Shown here one piece after another: positions 39,010 to 49,200 of a DNA stretch of 64,000 nucleotides (the stretch's first letter is position 1; the number at the start of each line of letters is the position of its first letter). The position numbers were made by a program, and so were the translations under genes. This DNA is from Zhengitettix transpicula. Its lineage: Eukaryota > Arthropoda > Insecta > Orthoptera > Tetrigidae. The stretch covers positions 53,501,639 to 53,565,638 of the forward strand of contig CM073595.1 of NCBI GenBank assembly GCA_037074705.1. Reading direction: 5' to 3'. The notes below the pieces were generated by a model that was given only the letters and a program-made list of their open reading frames with translations, was not told where the DNA came from and did no database searches.

Positions 39010-40215
39010 GGGGGTGAGACACATTTACAACTCCCAGGAGCGGGGGTGGAAAATTTCATACATGCTAAAACGGCGGATATTAGAGCCGGATAAAAAAATT
39101 TCCATGTCAAAGAGATTCATAGTGTTTGTAACGATGTAATGTGTGTATAATTTCAACCCCTAACCGCATGGGAAAGGAGCTCCCTTAGGGGTGAGGGTGG
39201 AGATGCTTTACAGGAAAATAACGCGAATACAACCGAAATTGGAGTCAAATCCAAGTTTATGGATGACACTGAGTTTAATTATGACATTCAATTGGCATTT
39301 AACCCCCAGGGGTAGAGGTGGGCGGAGTGGAAATTTTGGAACATGCAAACACGACAGTTATATGCGTTGAATAAAAAATTTTCAGGTTTAATTATATTGA
39401 TTGTGTTTCTACTCATGTTGTTTGTGTATAAATTCAACCCCTTTCGGCATGGCAGTGGTGCACCCGGAAGGGTTGGGGTGGAGTGGCATTACTTCAAAAT
39501 AACGCAAACACATCCGCATTTGGAATCGAATCCGGGGTTATATTTATCACTGTGTTTAATTATGACATACATATTACAGTTTAGCTCCCGCAAGCGGGGG
39601 TGGACGGGGGTTAAAATTTTCAAAATATTAACCAGTCGATATTTGCGTCGAATAAATATTTTTCTGGTTCACTGAGATTTATAATTACACTGAGATTCTT
39701 TAAATTTCTCTATACGTTCCATATATTTAATATTAACCTCTTTCGGGATTTGGAGTGGATCACCCTTAAGGGAGGGAGTGGAGTTGTATTTATATTAACT
39801 TAACGCAAACACAATCGAGATTGGACTCGAATCCAGGGTTATGGTTGTCAGTGAGTTTAAGTATGATATATAAACTTACGCTTAAGTCCCCCAAGCGAGG
39901 GTGGTTAGGGGTGGAAATTTTCATACATGCTAACACGACTAATATTTGAGTCGGATAATTATTTTCAGGGTAAAAGTGATTAATAGTGTTTGTACCAATG
40001 TATGTCAGTAAAATTTCAATCTTTTATAACAGGGGAAAGTACCACCCTTGGTGTGGGGGTGGAGGGGCGTTACAAGAAAATAACTCGAATACAACCGAGA
40101 CTGGAGTCAAACCAAAAGTTATGGATAACGCTGAGTTAAATTATGACATTCAACTAGCAATTAACCTCCCAGGGACGGGGGTGGTAAGGGTTGGAAATTG
40201 TTACCGAATTTTGCG
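39010..40215 (+). repeat. Tandem satellite array, unit about 272-301 bp, just over four copies
   Basis: A marker of the form AACTCCCAGG...GGGGGTGG recurs at about 39029, 39301, 39583, 39884 and 40163, a spacing of 272, 282, 301 and 279 bp. Each unit then carries TCATACATGCTAACACGRC-like sequence, a ...GAATAAATATTTTTC word, a TTTGTAYYRATGTATG patch, a second G-rich block and an ACGCRAATACAACCGAGATT-like block. Copies have diverged clearly. ORFs within (such as 39343-39675 and 39986-40321) follow the repeat and are not genes. GC and CpG are higher than in flanking DNA. Confidence 0.85.
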
Positions 40216-40580
40216 ACGATTAAATATTTTTCACGGTCACGCACCACGCGCAGATTTCTCGACGTTGACGTTTCTGCGGGTCTTTCTCCACCGCTGTCAT
40301 CAATACTATGGCGCTGCGTGACGTGTGCGATCTATATATAGTGTCGGACATGCTGTGACCTGATTGGCCGCTGAGGATCGCCAGACCACAGCGTCAAGGA
40401 CACATGTCTTTCCATGTCGCGTAATAAATGTCAGGCGATCCTCAACGGCCAATCAGGTCGCAGCATGTCCGACCACTATAAATACCACAAGCAGCGCCAC
40501 ACATATCCGTGAACAACGACCGGCAGAAACGTCAACATAAAGAAATATGAACATGGTGCGTAACCGTGAAAAATTAGTTA
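40216..40580. mobile_element. 365 bp palindromic element
   Basis: The left arm begins ATTTTTCACGGTCACGCACC (about 40225) and continues through GTTGACGTTTCTGC, GGCGCTGC, and GTCGGACATGCTG to GATTGGCCGCTGAGGATCGCC near 40382. The right arm mirrors each block from GGCGATCCTCAACGGCCAAT (40433) through CAGCATGTCCGAC, GCAGCGCC and GCAGAAACGTCAAC to GGTGCGTAACCGTGAAAAAT (40574). The arms are about 160 bp and the spacer about 50 bp. The innermost 40 bp are the best conserved. The AGAAACGTC word resembles the cores of PLE terminal repeats here. No ORF is present. Confidence 0.75.
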
Positions 40581-41659
40581 ATAATTTACACCGGGAAAGC
40601 TGTCTTTCTTATTAAAATTATTTCCGTTGTGAGAGTCTGTTCGTTATTTAGGAAGTTAAATTTATCAGTTATTTTATTTAAGATGCATATATTTAAAATG
40701 AGAACAAGAAATGCACGTGAATATTAGGAACTGCAATTGCAATACATCCAATTAATTATGTTTATGGGTATGAAATATGGAAATTATTTGAAAACTTGTG
40801 GAAAAAATAAAAAAAACGATTGACTATAATTTTACATTTGTAATTATTGTAAGTATAGTAATTATTGATTTTTTTTAAAAAAATTACGGAATACGAAGAA
40901 GATGAATATCGGAACGCGAAAATCATTCCGCTTAAAAAAAATTAATTTGCAGAAAAATAAATAAAATTAAACAAATAGTTTTTAATTTAAATAAAAATTA
41001 ATTATTTAATTTCGAAAATTACTAAATTAAGGACCACATTATTAATTTAATTTAGTGAATTTTCAAACAATGCAACCTGGCCGATAACACTTTTAGGGAT
41101 AGAAGTCGAGTTGTGTTACATAAAAATAACGAAACAAATGGGGGGGGGGGGGTTATGGGCACCCAGATAGTTTACAATAAATTACAAGATTATATTTAGC
41201 AGTCACAAATTTATACAAGGACCCATTCTCCACGGCACTGATTCATCCCAGAATCACTTTCACATTACAGCAGATTCTGATTCGCTTTTATGGCTTCTGT
41301 CCTTTTTACGATCAGAGTTACTCCCTGTTTCGTGCTGGTTTACGTGAAAGTCTTTTTTTTATTTTCCTTAGAGCACGAAGGAAATAAGGCCACGTAACGC
41401 AATAACTAAGATAGCATTTAAGAATGACAAGCAAATCAAATATAGAATTACGGATGAACCTATTAAAGTACTACAACTGGAACAGAGTTTTTGTATGGAA
41501 GGCATAGACAGGCATAACGAAAGAAGAAAAAGAAAGAAACACTTGGGAAAGTTTTGATATGTGTTGTTAGAGAAGAATTGAAAACGTAATATGGACAGAT
41601 AAGGTAAATAATGATTGATCCTAAGAAGAGTAAATGAGAAGATTTCCATTTTTCATTAA

Positions 41660-41880
41660 ATATTTATTTGATGAAACCTTACTCAATGAAATCTCATTTG
41701 ACATGTGAAAGCAGAGTATAGCAAACGCTTATCTCATGCCCGGGTTGTTGTCAAAAATGCATTTGAAATACTAGCAACAAGGTTTGGAGTAACACAAACT
41801 CCAATACTCCTTGCGCCAAAAAATCTGCTTTCAGAGTAACTGCATTGTTGTTTCAACGTTTTAGCTACTCATACTAGTTG
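41660..41880 (+). pseudogene. Harbinger (PIF) transposase fragment
   Basis: Two frames encode the C-terminal part of a DDE_Tnp_4 (Harbinger/PIF) transposase. The first (about 41668-41725) gives YLMKPYSMKSHLT. The second (about 41702-41841) gives YSKRLSHARVVVKNAFEILA followed by TRFGVTQTPILL. This matches the signature YNxRLSRARxxVENAFGIL...RF that follows the last catalytic acidic residue. A stop follows at 41836, and the continuation LHCC resembles the usual VLACCVLHN. The rest of the transposase and the partner Myb-like protein were not found. Confidence 0.72.
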
Positions 41881-42904
41881 ATTCAAAAATGTGGTGACAG
41901 TTCCAATACTAATGCTCTTTATGCAAAGTAAAAGGTTCGGTGCATCGAAATAGTTTAGAAGGACATCTAAGACAAATTTTGTGAATATTTTAACGATAAA
42001 GAAAAAATGTAACTCAACAATCGTTTGTAAAAAAATTATTGGAAAAATTCATATTATACTAGGCATTTTACGTGAACACTAAACACAGCTCAAAATATTT
42101 AAATTGTAGAAAATAAAATAAAGTATAACATACCTGTATTAAACTCTGTGGCTAAAGTAAGGTTAGTTGGACGTTCATTGTAACCATAAATTGAATTGCA
42201 TAGAACTCACAGGATGTTGGAATGAAAATGTCGCTCCGGATTGTTTGGAATATTCGATTATTTATCTTTTTTCTTTAATTAGAACGCAAAGAATTTAATT
42301 TATTCTCATGTAATTTTTTGTATCTGGATTTATTTATTTTTATACAATTGAAACAAATTAAAAATTCCTTTATTCTACTTGTTATTTTTTTTGTTCTTGT
42401 AATCAGGCCGACTAACATGCCAGAGATATTGCATTGAGATGCAGGTTTCAATCAAAGACATATATAAACAACATAGACTGGACAAGTCGCCGCCATATTT
42501 GAAGTAAATTGAAATCTCAGCCGCCATGTTTTATACTGTCAGGTGGGCGTTCCCCATCGTCTGCTAGCCTTTACTGTGTCGCACAAATGACCAAAAACTA
42601 ATTCTCTACGGACAATATATTTTAAGGGTTAAGAAAATATAACACATTAAAGGCATAGAAAATTTTAATGGCCTATAAATAATATCAGTTTTGTATACAA
42701 TTGCGTTATGTTGCGTCCTCTTTCATCCATTGCATTTTCTTTACATATATGACGAATTCTGCAATGAAAGTAATGTTTTAATAAAACCTTTATTAAAATT
42801 GAGTGGTGAGTTTCCTCACCAAATTCGGCCGAATCTATTAAATAGTCGAATTCACAATAAAATTTGTTTACGTCCCAACATCCGGAATACCTTCACATAC
42901 ACAC

Positions 42905-44103
42905 AATTTTAATAGCAAATTCTTCTTTCCTATGTGTGTTTCGTTATTCCTCAATACTTTTTCAGCAAGTGTAAATAATTTCACAACGTCTTTAGACAGG
43001 TTGATTAACTTGTCTTTAAAGTCCTTTATCTTAATCAATCCAGTTTTTCTTTCAGAGCGAGGAGCAAGGAGAACCTCTAAACAACCTAAACACTTTAGTT
43101 TTTTTTACCACCATCCTTACAACACTTCCTGAACTATATTCTACCACTTTTTCTGAATATAATGTTAATCTCTCAAATTCAGGGATGTAATCATGATCAA
43201 AATTGTGATCTGTACAAGATTTAAAATTATTTTTTTCAATTGGTACAACCAGTGTCTCCAAAATTCCTCCCGTACTATTGGTACTTTTGGATGGTTCTAT
43301 CTGCGTAATCAAAGATTTCCTACATGCTGCTCTGAACTGTATTTCCCCCCACATCTTCGTATGCAAGAAAAGAAGAGTTCTAAATGGTCCTGGCTCATTC
43401 TCCTACTTAATATAAATTTGAGAACTGGAGAATCGTTCCACACATACTTCTCTGCCAGTTGCCTCAAACTGAGAAGATCTAAAACAATCCCACACACACC
43501 CAACTTCCTCCCTGACAAATTAATAAACTCCCATCGTACAGCTTTAAATTCATAAAATACTGTACAGATCTTTCTATTGTGTTGCATATTGTCGCTCTAT
43601 TACCTCTAAACAAAGGAGTTTTTGTACCCTTTCAATAAATCAAATGCTTTATCTACCATTTTTATGAACTTTACCGTGCCCTCACGATTTTCAAATTCAG
43701 ACAAACCCAAGTCTCTACAAAAAATCATAGCATCTGCTACAGAATTGCTTAGTGTCTGGGTAGCCAATGCTACCTTCGTTTTCTGAGCCTCATACTGAAT
43801 GTGTAGCCTCGTCATTCTATTTGCAACATGTAACCGTTCCTAGTCTGGAGCGACACAACAGCATCTCCAAAGCTGTTTTTTTTGTCAAATGACGAGTGCA
43901 GTTAGTCGCTCTAGGCTCTTCTTAGCACCTGAAGAAAGGACAAGGATCCCAGAAACGTTGTGCAGTATTTATATTATCACTTATTTTGTCTGTATTTGGC
44001 TATCTTTATTCTTCTTCTTATTATGATGATACTTAAAATACGATACTTCATGTGTTTTCGAACTACGACTATTACAATTGTAGGCAGAACACACACTAGG
44101 CAT
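42905..44103 (-). pseudogene. P-element/THAP9-like transposase, internally deleted and interrupted
   Basis: On the minus strand an ATG at 44103 starts MPSVCSAYNCNSR, the beginning of a THAP zinc finger (first two Cys of C2CH). It is cut after about 30 residues by a PLE terminal repeat (43880-44012). Beyond it, 43850-43606 encodes YEAQKTKVALATQTLSNSVA and FDLLKGYKNS, typical of the RNase H-like/insertion region of P-element and THAP9 transposases. Then 43420-43330 gives FILSRRMSQDHLELFFSCIR, 43340-43300 gives QFRAACRKSL, and 43160-43100 gives a YSSGSVVRMVV-like C-terminal motif. 43060-42905 ends FTLAEKVLR. Several frameshifts and a missing middle make it non-functional. Antisense ORFs on the plus strand are shadows. 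Confidence 0.82.
43880..44012 (+). mobile_element. Penelope-like terminal repeat (family B) inserted in the THAP transposase
   Basis: This is a plus-strand copy of the repeat at 10426-10648. It shares GAGTGCAGTTAGTCGCTCTA, GGCTCTTCTTAGCACCTGAA, CCCAGAAACGTTGTG and TTTTGTCTGTATTTGGCTAT. It lies between the THAP start and the RNase H-like part of the transposase, both on the other strand. Confidence 0.8.
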
Positions 44104-45101
44104 GGTTAATATTAACAAACAATTTATTTTAGCAAAAAAAACCTTCAAAACTTTCACCATCAGTAGCATAACACAAATCGGGTTTTAGGTGAAGTGGACC
44201 GACTAAAAAATGGCGGTCAGAGTTGTTTGTTGCTGCCACCCAGAGCGCTGTAACGCTGATATAGCCACTCTATTCCGTTTATATATCTCTTTGGTTTCAA
44301 TAATGCTTCGTAACATCTGAGATTTCAATTTCATCACTATCCACAACATTGTGTATATTGAAATCATATGAATCCATTATGATGCTCACTTGAAACAATG
44401 CAAACAAATACTGTGGGTTATTACTGACACATTGAGTATGGTTAACAGTGAAACTATTTATGCGTCATGTACACCGGGAAAGCCCTCGTTCTCTAGTAAA
44501 ACTATTTATCCCACCCTTTCCCACTAACTATGATACGAAAGGCTATATTTCAAAATATCTAGATTTCGTACCTTCATTCCACCAATGTTTACAATAGGTT
44601 GTCAATATTTTCGAATATTGACATCATAATTGATAGTGTAAGGTCTGCTTTGAACACTAAATTCTGTATAGACAGGGTTTTGCAAAAAATCTTAACTACT
44701 TAGCTTTTAACCTGATGTGCTTGAACAATGTACGGTTAAAGAAGAAATCTCGAGTGTTACGTGGTTCCTGTCCACATAACAGAAATCAATTTGTGTTCAG
44801 CATTTCTGGAAGTGTGAATCCGTAATAACTTTCGTACTAGATATAGTGTTGATCCGCCCGAGCATAACAGTATGCTATAAACAATTTCATAATACAGGTT
44901 GCTACTGTGACCAGGAATCACTCCTAAATTTAGATTACAAGTTTAAGATTACAGTCTGGCAGTCGTCTCGGTAGGCCAAGGTCCTTTATAAGCTGTCGAG
45001 CCAAGGAGTAACAGTAGTAGGTTGCCTCTGTAAAAGCAAATCTCGGTTCGTCGCCTTGTGTCAGAAATTCGTCATGAAGAGCTGAACTTTCCCGCAGCGT
45101 C

Positions 45102-45724
45102 TATATATATATATATTCTGGGAAAAGAGCCTGCGAGAGGATTCTCTCGCAGGTAACCTGCGAGGAATGTTCTCTCGCAGTAACCTGCGAGGGATGTTCT
45201 CTCGCAGGCAGCACCTTTTGAGGAGAGATACGAAGGGGCTACCTTTGGGTACGCCTTTTCCTCTCCGTTTTTGAACTAAGGTTCCCACAAGCCGAGGCAC
45301 CTCGGCCTGTTTTGAGAGGTGTATGTTCCGGGGTCACAGACCTTGGGCATACGGTAAGAGTTGTTCGCTATTCCCATTGGAATAGTCGGCCAGCTGCCTC
45401 CTAAACTGGTCGAGGCACGGAGAACAGCAAACTCCTCTCTCGCTATTGGAAGGGCGTGGGACAAGTACCCAATGCCCGACCTACCCGATGCAGGTTTTTC
45501 TAAGGTTTTCCCTGCATTTCTTTAGGCGAATGCCGGGTAGGATCCTTAAAATATAGCCCGAGGGCCCTAGTCAACCCTTGGCTACCTTCCTCTACCCTTC
45601 CGCATCCCGCCTTTCAAATCCCTTCCTATGCTATTAAAGGGGAGTTGCCCAATGTGGATCACCCTGATGTAGCCTGTTGCCCTAAAAAAATAATAATAAA
45701 TATATATATATATATATATTCTGG
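45102..45724 (+). mobile_element. Retroposon insertion (LINE-like 3' end) with target-site duplication
   Basis: The words (TA)n-TTCTGG at 45102-45122 and (TA)n-TTCTGGC at 45701-45725 flank about 580 bp of GC-rich DNA. This is a target-site duplication of about 20 bp made in a TA tract. The insert ends CCTAAAAAAATAATAATAAA, an A/TAA-rich tail expected of target-primed reverse transcription. Its last 250 bp (GGCGAATGCCGGGTAGGATC and following) resembles LINE 3' UTRs common in insects, from memory only. No reverse transcriptase is encoded, so it is a 5'-truncated LINE or a SINE. ORFs at 45061-45300 and 45276-45464 are incidental. Confidence 0.72.
45130..45208. repeat. Three 27 bp tandem units, each a perfect or near-perfect hairpin
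   Basis: Units at 45130-45156, 45157-45183 and 45184-45208 each read CCTGCGAG, six to nine variable bases, CTCGCAG(G). The ends pair (CCTGCGAGA with TCTCGCAGG in unit 1). The array lies at the 5' end of the retroposon. Confidence 0.85.
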
Positions 45725-46175
45725 CGTTTTCAATGTTGACGTTTACGTATGAAACCGAATGAAAGCAGTAACCTGTAGCAGTAGTGTGTGGAAGAATTTA
45801 AATAATAATAGACAAATGCCTTGCATCTCAAGGAGGGCACATTGAATACCTTTGAGTTGTTATGTAAAAAAATTTATATGCCTTTCTCTATTAAAAAATT
45901 AGGATTAATTGTATATGTTCATTATTTTGAAAATCTATTAATGTCAAATTGGATGATTCTCTTTAAAACTCTTTGGTTTGTGATCTGTATCTTTGCCATA
46001 GTGCTAGTAATTATCTTTGCTTTGTTGTGTCATGTGGAATTACATATGCTATGATCAAAATATCACTCAGGTTATATGTATTTTATTGTGATGTGACTAT
46101 TTATAAATAAATATAATATGAAAATTTGTTTCGTTATTATAATTTAAACCCCAAAGTTTTATTTGCCGAAGAAGT
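45725..46175 (+). promoter_or_regulatory. STK16 upstream region / probable 5' UTR
   Basis: This is the only single-copy-looking DNA between the retroposon and the STK16 start, so the promoter and 5' UTR probably lie here or are split by an upstream intron. The sequence is AT-rich. Words such as TATTTATAAATA near 46090 could be TATA-like, but AT-richness makes this uninformative. A 77-codon ORF at 45821-46054 has no recognisable product. Confidence 0.35.
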
Positions 46176-46252
46176 ATGGGTTGTGTATGCTCTAGGGCTT
46201 CAATATTAATCAACAACAATAAATTTTATATAAGAGAACATATAGCCGATGG
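46176..46252 (+). CDS. STK16: STK16 coding exon 1 (lipid-anchor N-terminus)
   Basis: This exon encodes MGCVCSRASILINNNKFYIR and on to IAD plus two bases of a glycine codon. The donor is GG|GTAAGT. The first base of exon 2 completes Gly26 to give the loop ADGGF. The exon is too short for ORF finders; it was found by looking for the MGxxxC acylation signature upstream of the kinase exons. Confidence 0.92.
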
Positions 46253-49200
46253 GTAAGTTTAAAACTTCCAAAGAATAGAATTCAAATCACACTTGATTCA
46301 GAAAAAATACATTATAATTAGATATCCATTGTGGCTTAGTATCACGTCCTCAAATATTGTTGTTTCTTAACTGAATAATCGTCCAAGCGTTTTTTGGGTA
46401 TCATTCCTGTTCAGCTGATTCTTTTCGCATTTAGAAAATTGGTTGTTGTAGAGGCAGGCTGAGACCCATTATATGCATTATTTTTAGTGTACGACAGTTA
46501 TTGGCATGTGCATATAATTATCTTGTTCCATGTCAGTTGTACAGAATCTGGGTAAGAACTTCAAGATATTTCATAATCAGTCCCCCTCCCATCAAGATGA
46601 ACTGAAGGAATTTTAACTCTTGCTGCTGTCAATCAAATGACTAATTTATAGTTTTGAGTATTTTCGTTATATAGCCCTTCTAAGTTTGTACTAGTTCTTG
46701 CAGAAGATATACCTTAAATTTGTATATTTATTACATTTCTTAAACAGTTTAGAATGTCCTAAAGCAGCTAGGTTATATCTGGGCAAATATACTGGTGAAC
46801 AATTTTCATTCAGAGTGAGCATATATGTCACTAATAATTGGTAAAAGGAAATGAAAATGTTGAACTTGTTTATTTTTGTTGACATGGAGTCATGCACTGT
46901 TCACAATTTGTGTTCATGAAATCTGCAACACTTTCATTTTACAATTGTGTAGAGTTTCATTTTCTGTGATAACCATCATTCTTGAATTGTAAATATGGCT
47001 AAAGTGGAGAATACACATAATATCTCAAAACTTTATAATTTTTAAAAATCTTACCTTGAGGGAACAGTTAATTAATAGTCATAACATAATATAGGATATT
47101 GCACAAACACTGTATTTTAATTTATTTGGTGTATTCTGTGAGTCGGGAAGTAAATACATGTGTATCAATTTTATTTAACATATATTGAGAGCTGCATATA
47201 GAAACATTGTATTATGAAATGTATCTTGTGTATTATTAATTATGGATACACAATCATTGGATATTTTTTAAAATTACTTTTCAGAGGATTCAGTACAGTT
47301 TTCTTGGTTCAAGATGTAAATTCATATAAATTATATGCACTTAAGAAACTAATATGTCACAGTAAAGAGGACTACAAAAGAGCTTTGCAGGAAATAGACC
47401 ACCATGAGGTAGTTAAACATTTAAATGTAATAGAATGTGTGGATTCATCTGTTCATGGTGGTCCACCAGATCCAGTAACTAACATAAAATGTGAAGTATT
47501 GATCCTGCTTCCATATTTCAAGGTAATTGCAGAGTAATTATAACTTAAGACATTTATTTGCAGAGAGAACATTAATTTTGTTAACATTGTTCATTTCCTT
47601 TAAAAACATTTACAACACTTCTTATACACTGCATTTGTACATATGTCAATTAAAATTGGCATAGAACTGGTTCAACATTCAAATGTAGAATTATTTATGA
47701 GCAGACATTGTTTTTATATATTCAAATGAATATCTGAAGGAAGTAAAATGGTGTCACCATAAGTAAAAGTTGATTTGTATGCATTTCAGTGTTAGAGAGA
47801 GTGGTACTTGTGTGGATGTGTACATTAAAATACTATAAAGGGTTCTCTAATTATGAGTTTGAGTTCTATATAAGTATTTAATGTTAATAATGGTTAACTT
47901 GCAGTTCGACAAGTCTTTCAAAATATGTCTCATACTTATGTGTACTCAAATTTTAATTAACTTTATCCTTGTACGTTTACTGTATGTTTGAATTACTAAT
48001 TTATTTTCAGAGGGGTACATTGGCTAATGAATTATATTTGAGAAGCAAGAACAATGATCATCTCAGTGCAATTGAAATTTTATCAAATTTTCTTCAAATT
48101 TGTGAAGGCTTGAAAGCTTTTCACGAAGTATGTCCAGAACCTTTAGCTCATAGAGATCTTAAAACGGCTAATATACTACTGGGAGATAATGGTCAAGTAG
48201 TAATTATGGATTTAGGTTTGTTTTTATCTTGAAGCTTGTATTAATATATTCTAAATTGTCATAAACTTATTAATAATTTCTCTGAACATTCTACAAAGAA
48301 CTTGTTTGGAATTTCACCAAAATGATGGGTATTAACAAACTATTTAGAGATAATAATTTTTTGTATTAAGAAGTCAAATATAATACTGCTGTGAACCAGT
48401 AAATAAAGCTGTATAATGGTCATAAGACTTACTTTCTGTCATTCTACTTTGTCGACAATTGTGGCTACGGGCCAAGAGATAAAAACTATTAGCATATGAT
48501 TGGTCATGCTATTGGAGTGTCTAAATACAAAAGTAGTAATAATTAAGGAGTGTAATCTTTTGGGAGAGAAATTGCTTGTCAACTTTGGTACCAGTAGAAT
48601 TAGCATTCTTTCTGAGAGTTTTTATTTCCTATACTTGCAACTTGTCAAGAATTAACTTGAATTAATAAACCTGAAACTATTATTAACCTCACTGGAAGCT
48701 GTCAGGGATGGTAATTCTATTCTTTCTCTCTCAGAAAAAAACTGTTCTTATTCGTGTTATCAACAAAGTAAATTAGTCCATAACAGTTTGTTTTCAGCAT
48801 GCTCATTCTCTCTCTGTGTGTGTGTGTATATATATATATATTCATTATGTATATTAATTCTGATTGCAGGTTCAGTATGCCCTGCACGTTTAAAAATATG
48901 TGGTAGTTCTGAAGCTCAAAATTTACAAGATTTTGCAAGCGAGACTTGTTCAATGCCTTATAGAGCACCGGAATTATTTCATGTAGAAAGTTATTGCATG
49001 ATTGATGAGAGGACAGATATATGGGTATGTGGACATTCCTGTATTAGTTTATGAAAATTTAAGGTAGCTCATAACAGTTTTCCCATAGCCATATATAGGT
49101 ACTTGTGCATTTGCTAATTTGTTTAATGTTAAAAATGTGTTGCAGCAGTAATCAAAAGACAATATGATGTTTTTACAAGTCTATTGTAGATATCAATACT

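Noticed and set aside
39520..39850. TNGACTCGAATCCA words resembling a tRNA B box
   Set aside because: No A box at the correct distance and no cloverleaf could be drawn, so no tRNA or tRNA-derived SINE is called.
39010..40215. Regularly spaced repeats that could recall a CRISPR array
   Set aside because: Units are about 285 bp, diverged, contiguous and in a eukaryotic genome; this is a satellite.
39343..40321. ORFs of 110-111 codons in the 39-40 kb region
   Set aside because: They follow the tandem satellite; the frame is not maintained from unit to unit, so coding is unlikely.
43052..43555. Plus-strand ORFs at 42691-43555
   Set aside because: They are antisense shadows of the minus-strand P-element-like transposase remnant.
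42470..44260. CCGCCAT words near 42490, 42522 and 44215 as terminal inverted repeats of the P-like element
   Set aside because: Similarity is short and interrupted and no 8 bp duplication could be matched, so element ends remain undefined.
45061..45464. Minus-strand ORFs with repeated RENIPRRL-like residues
   Set aside because: The repetition comes from the 27 bp hairpin units in the retroposon, not from a protein repeat.
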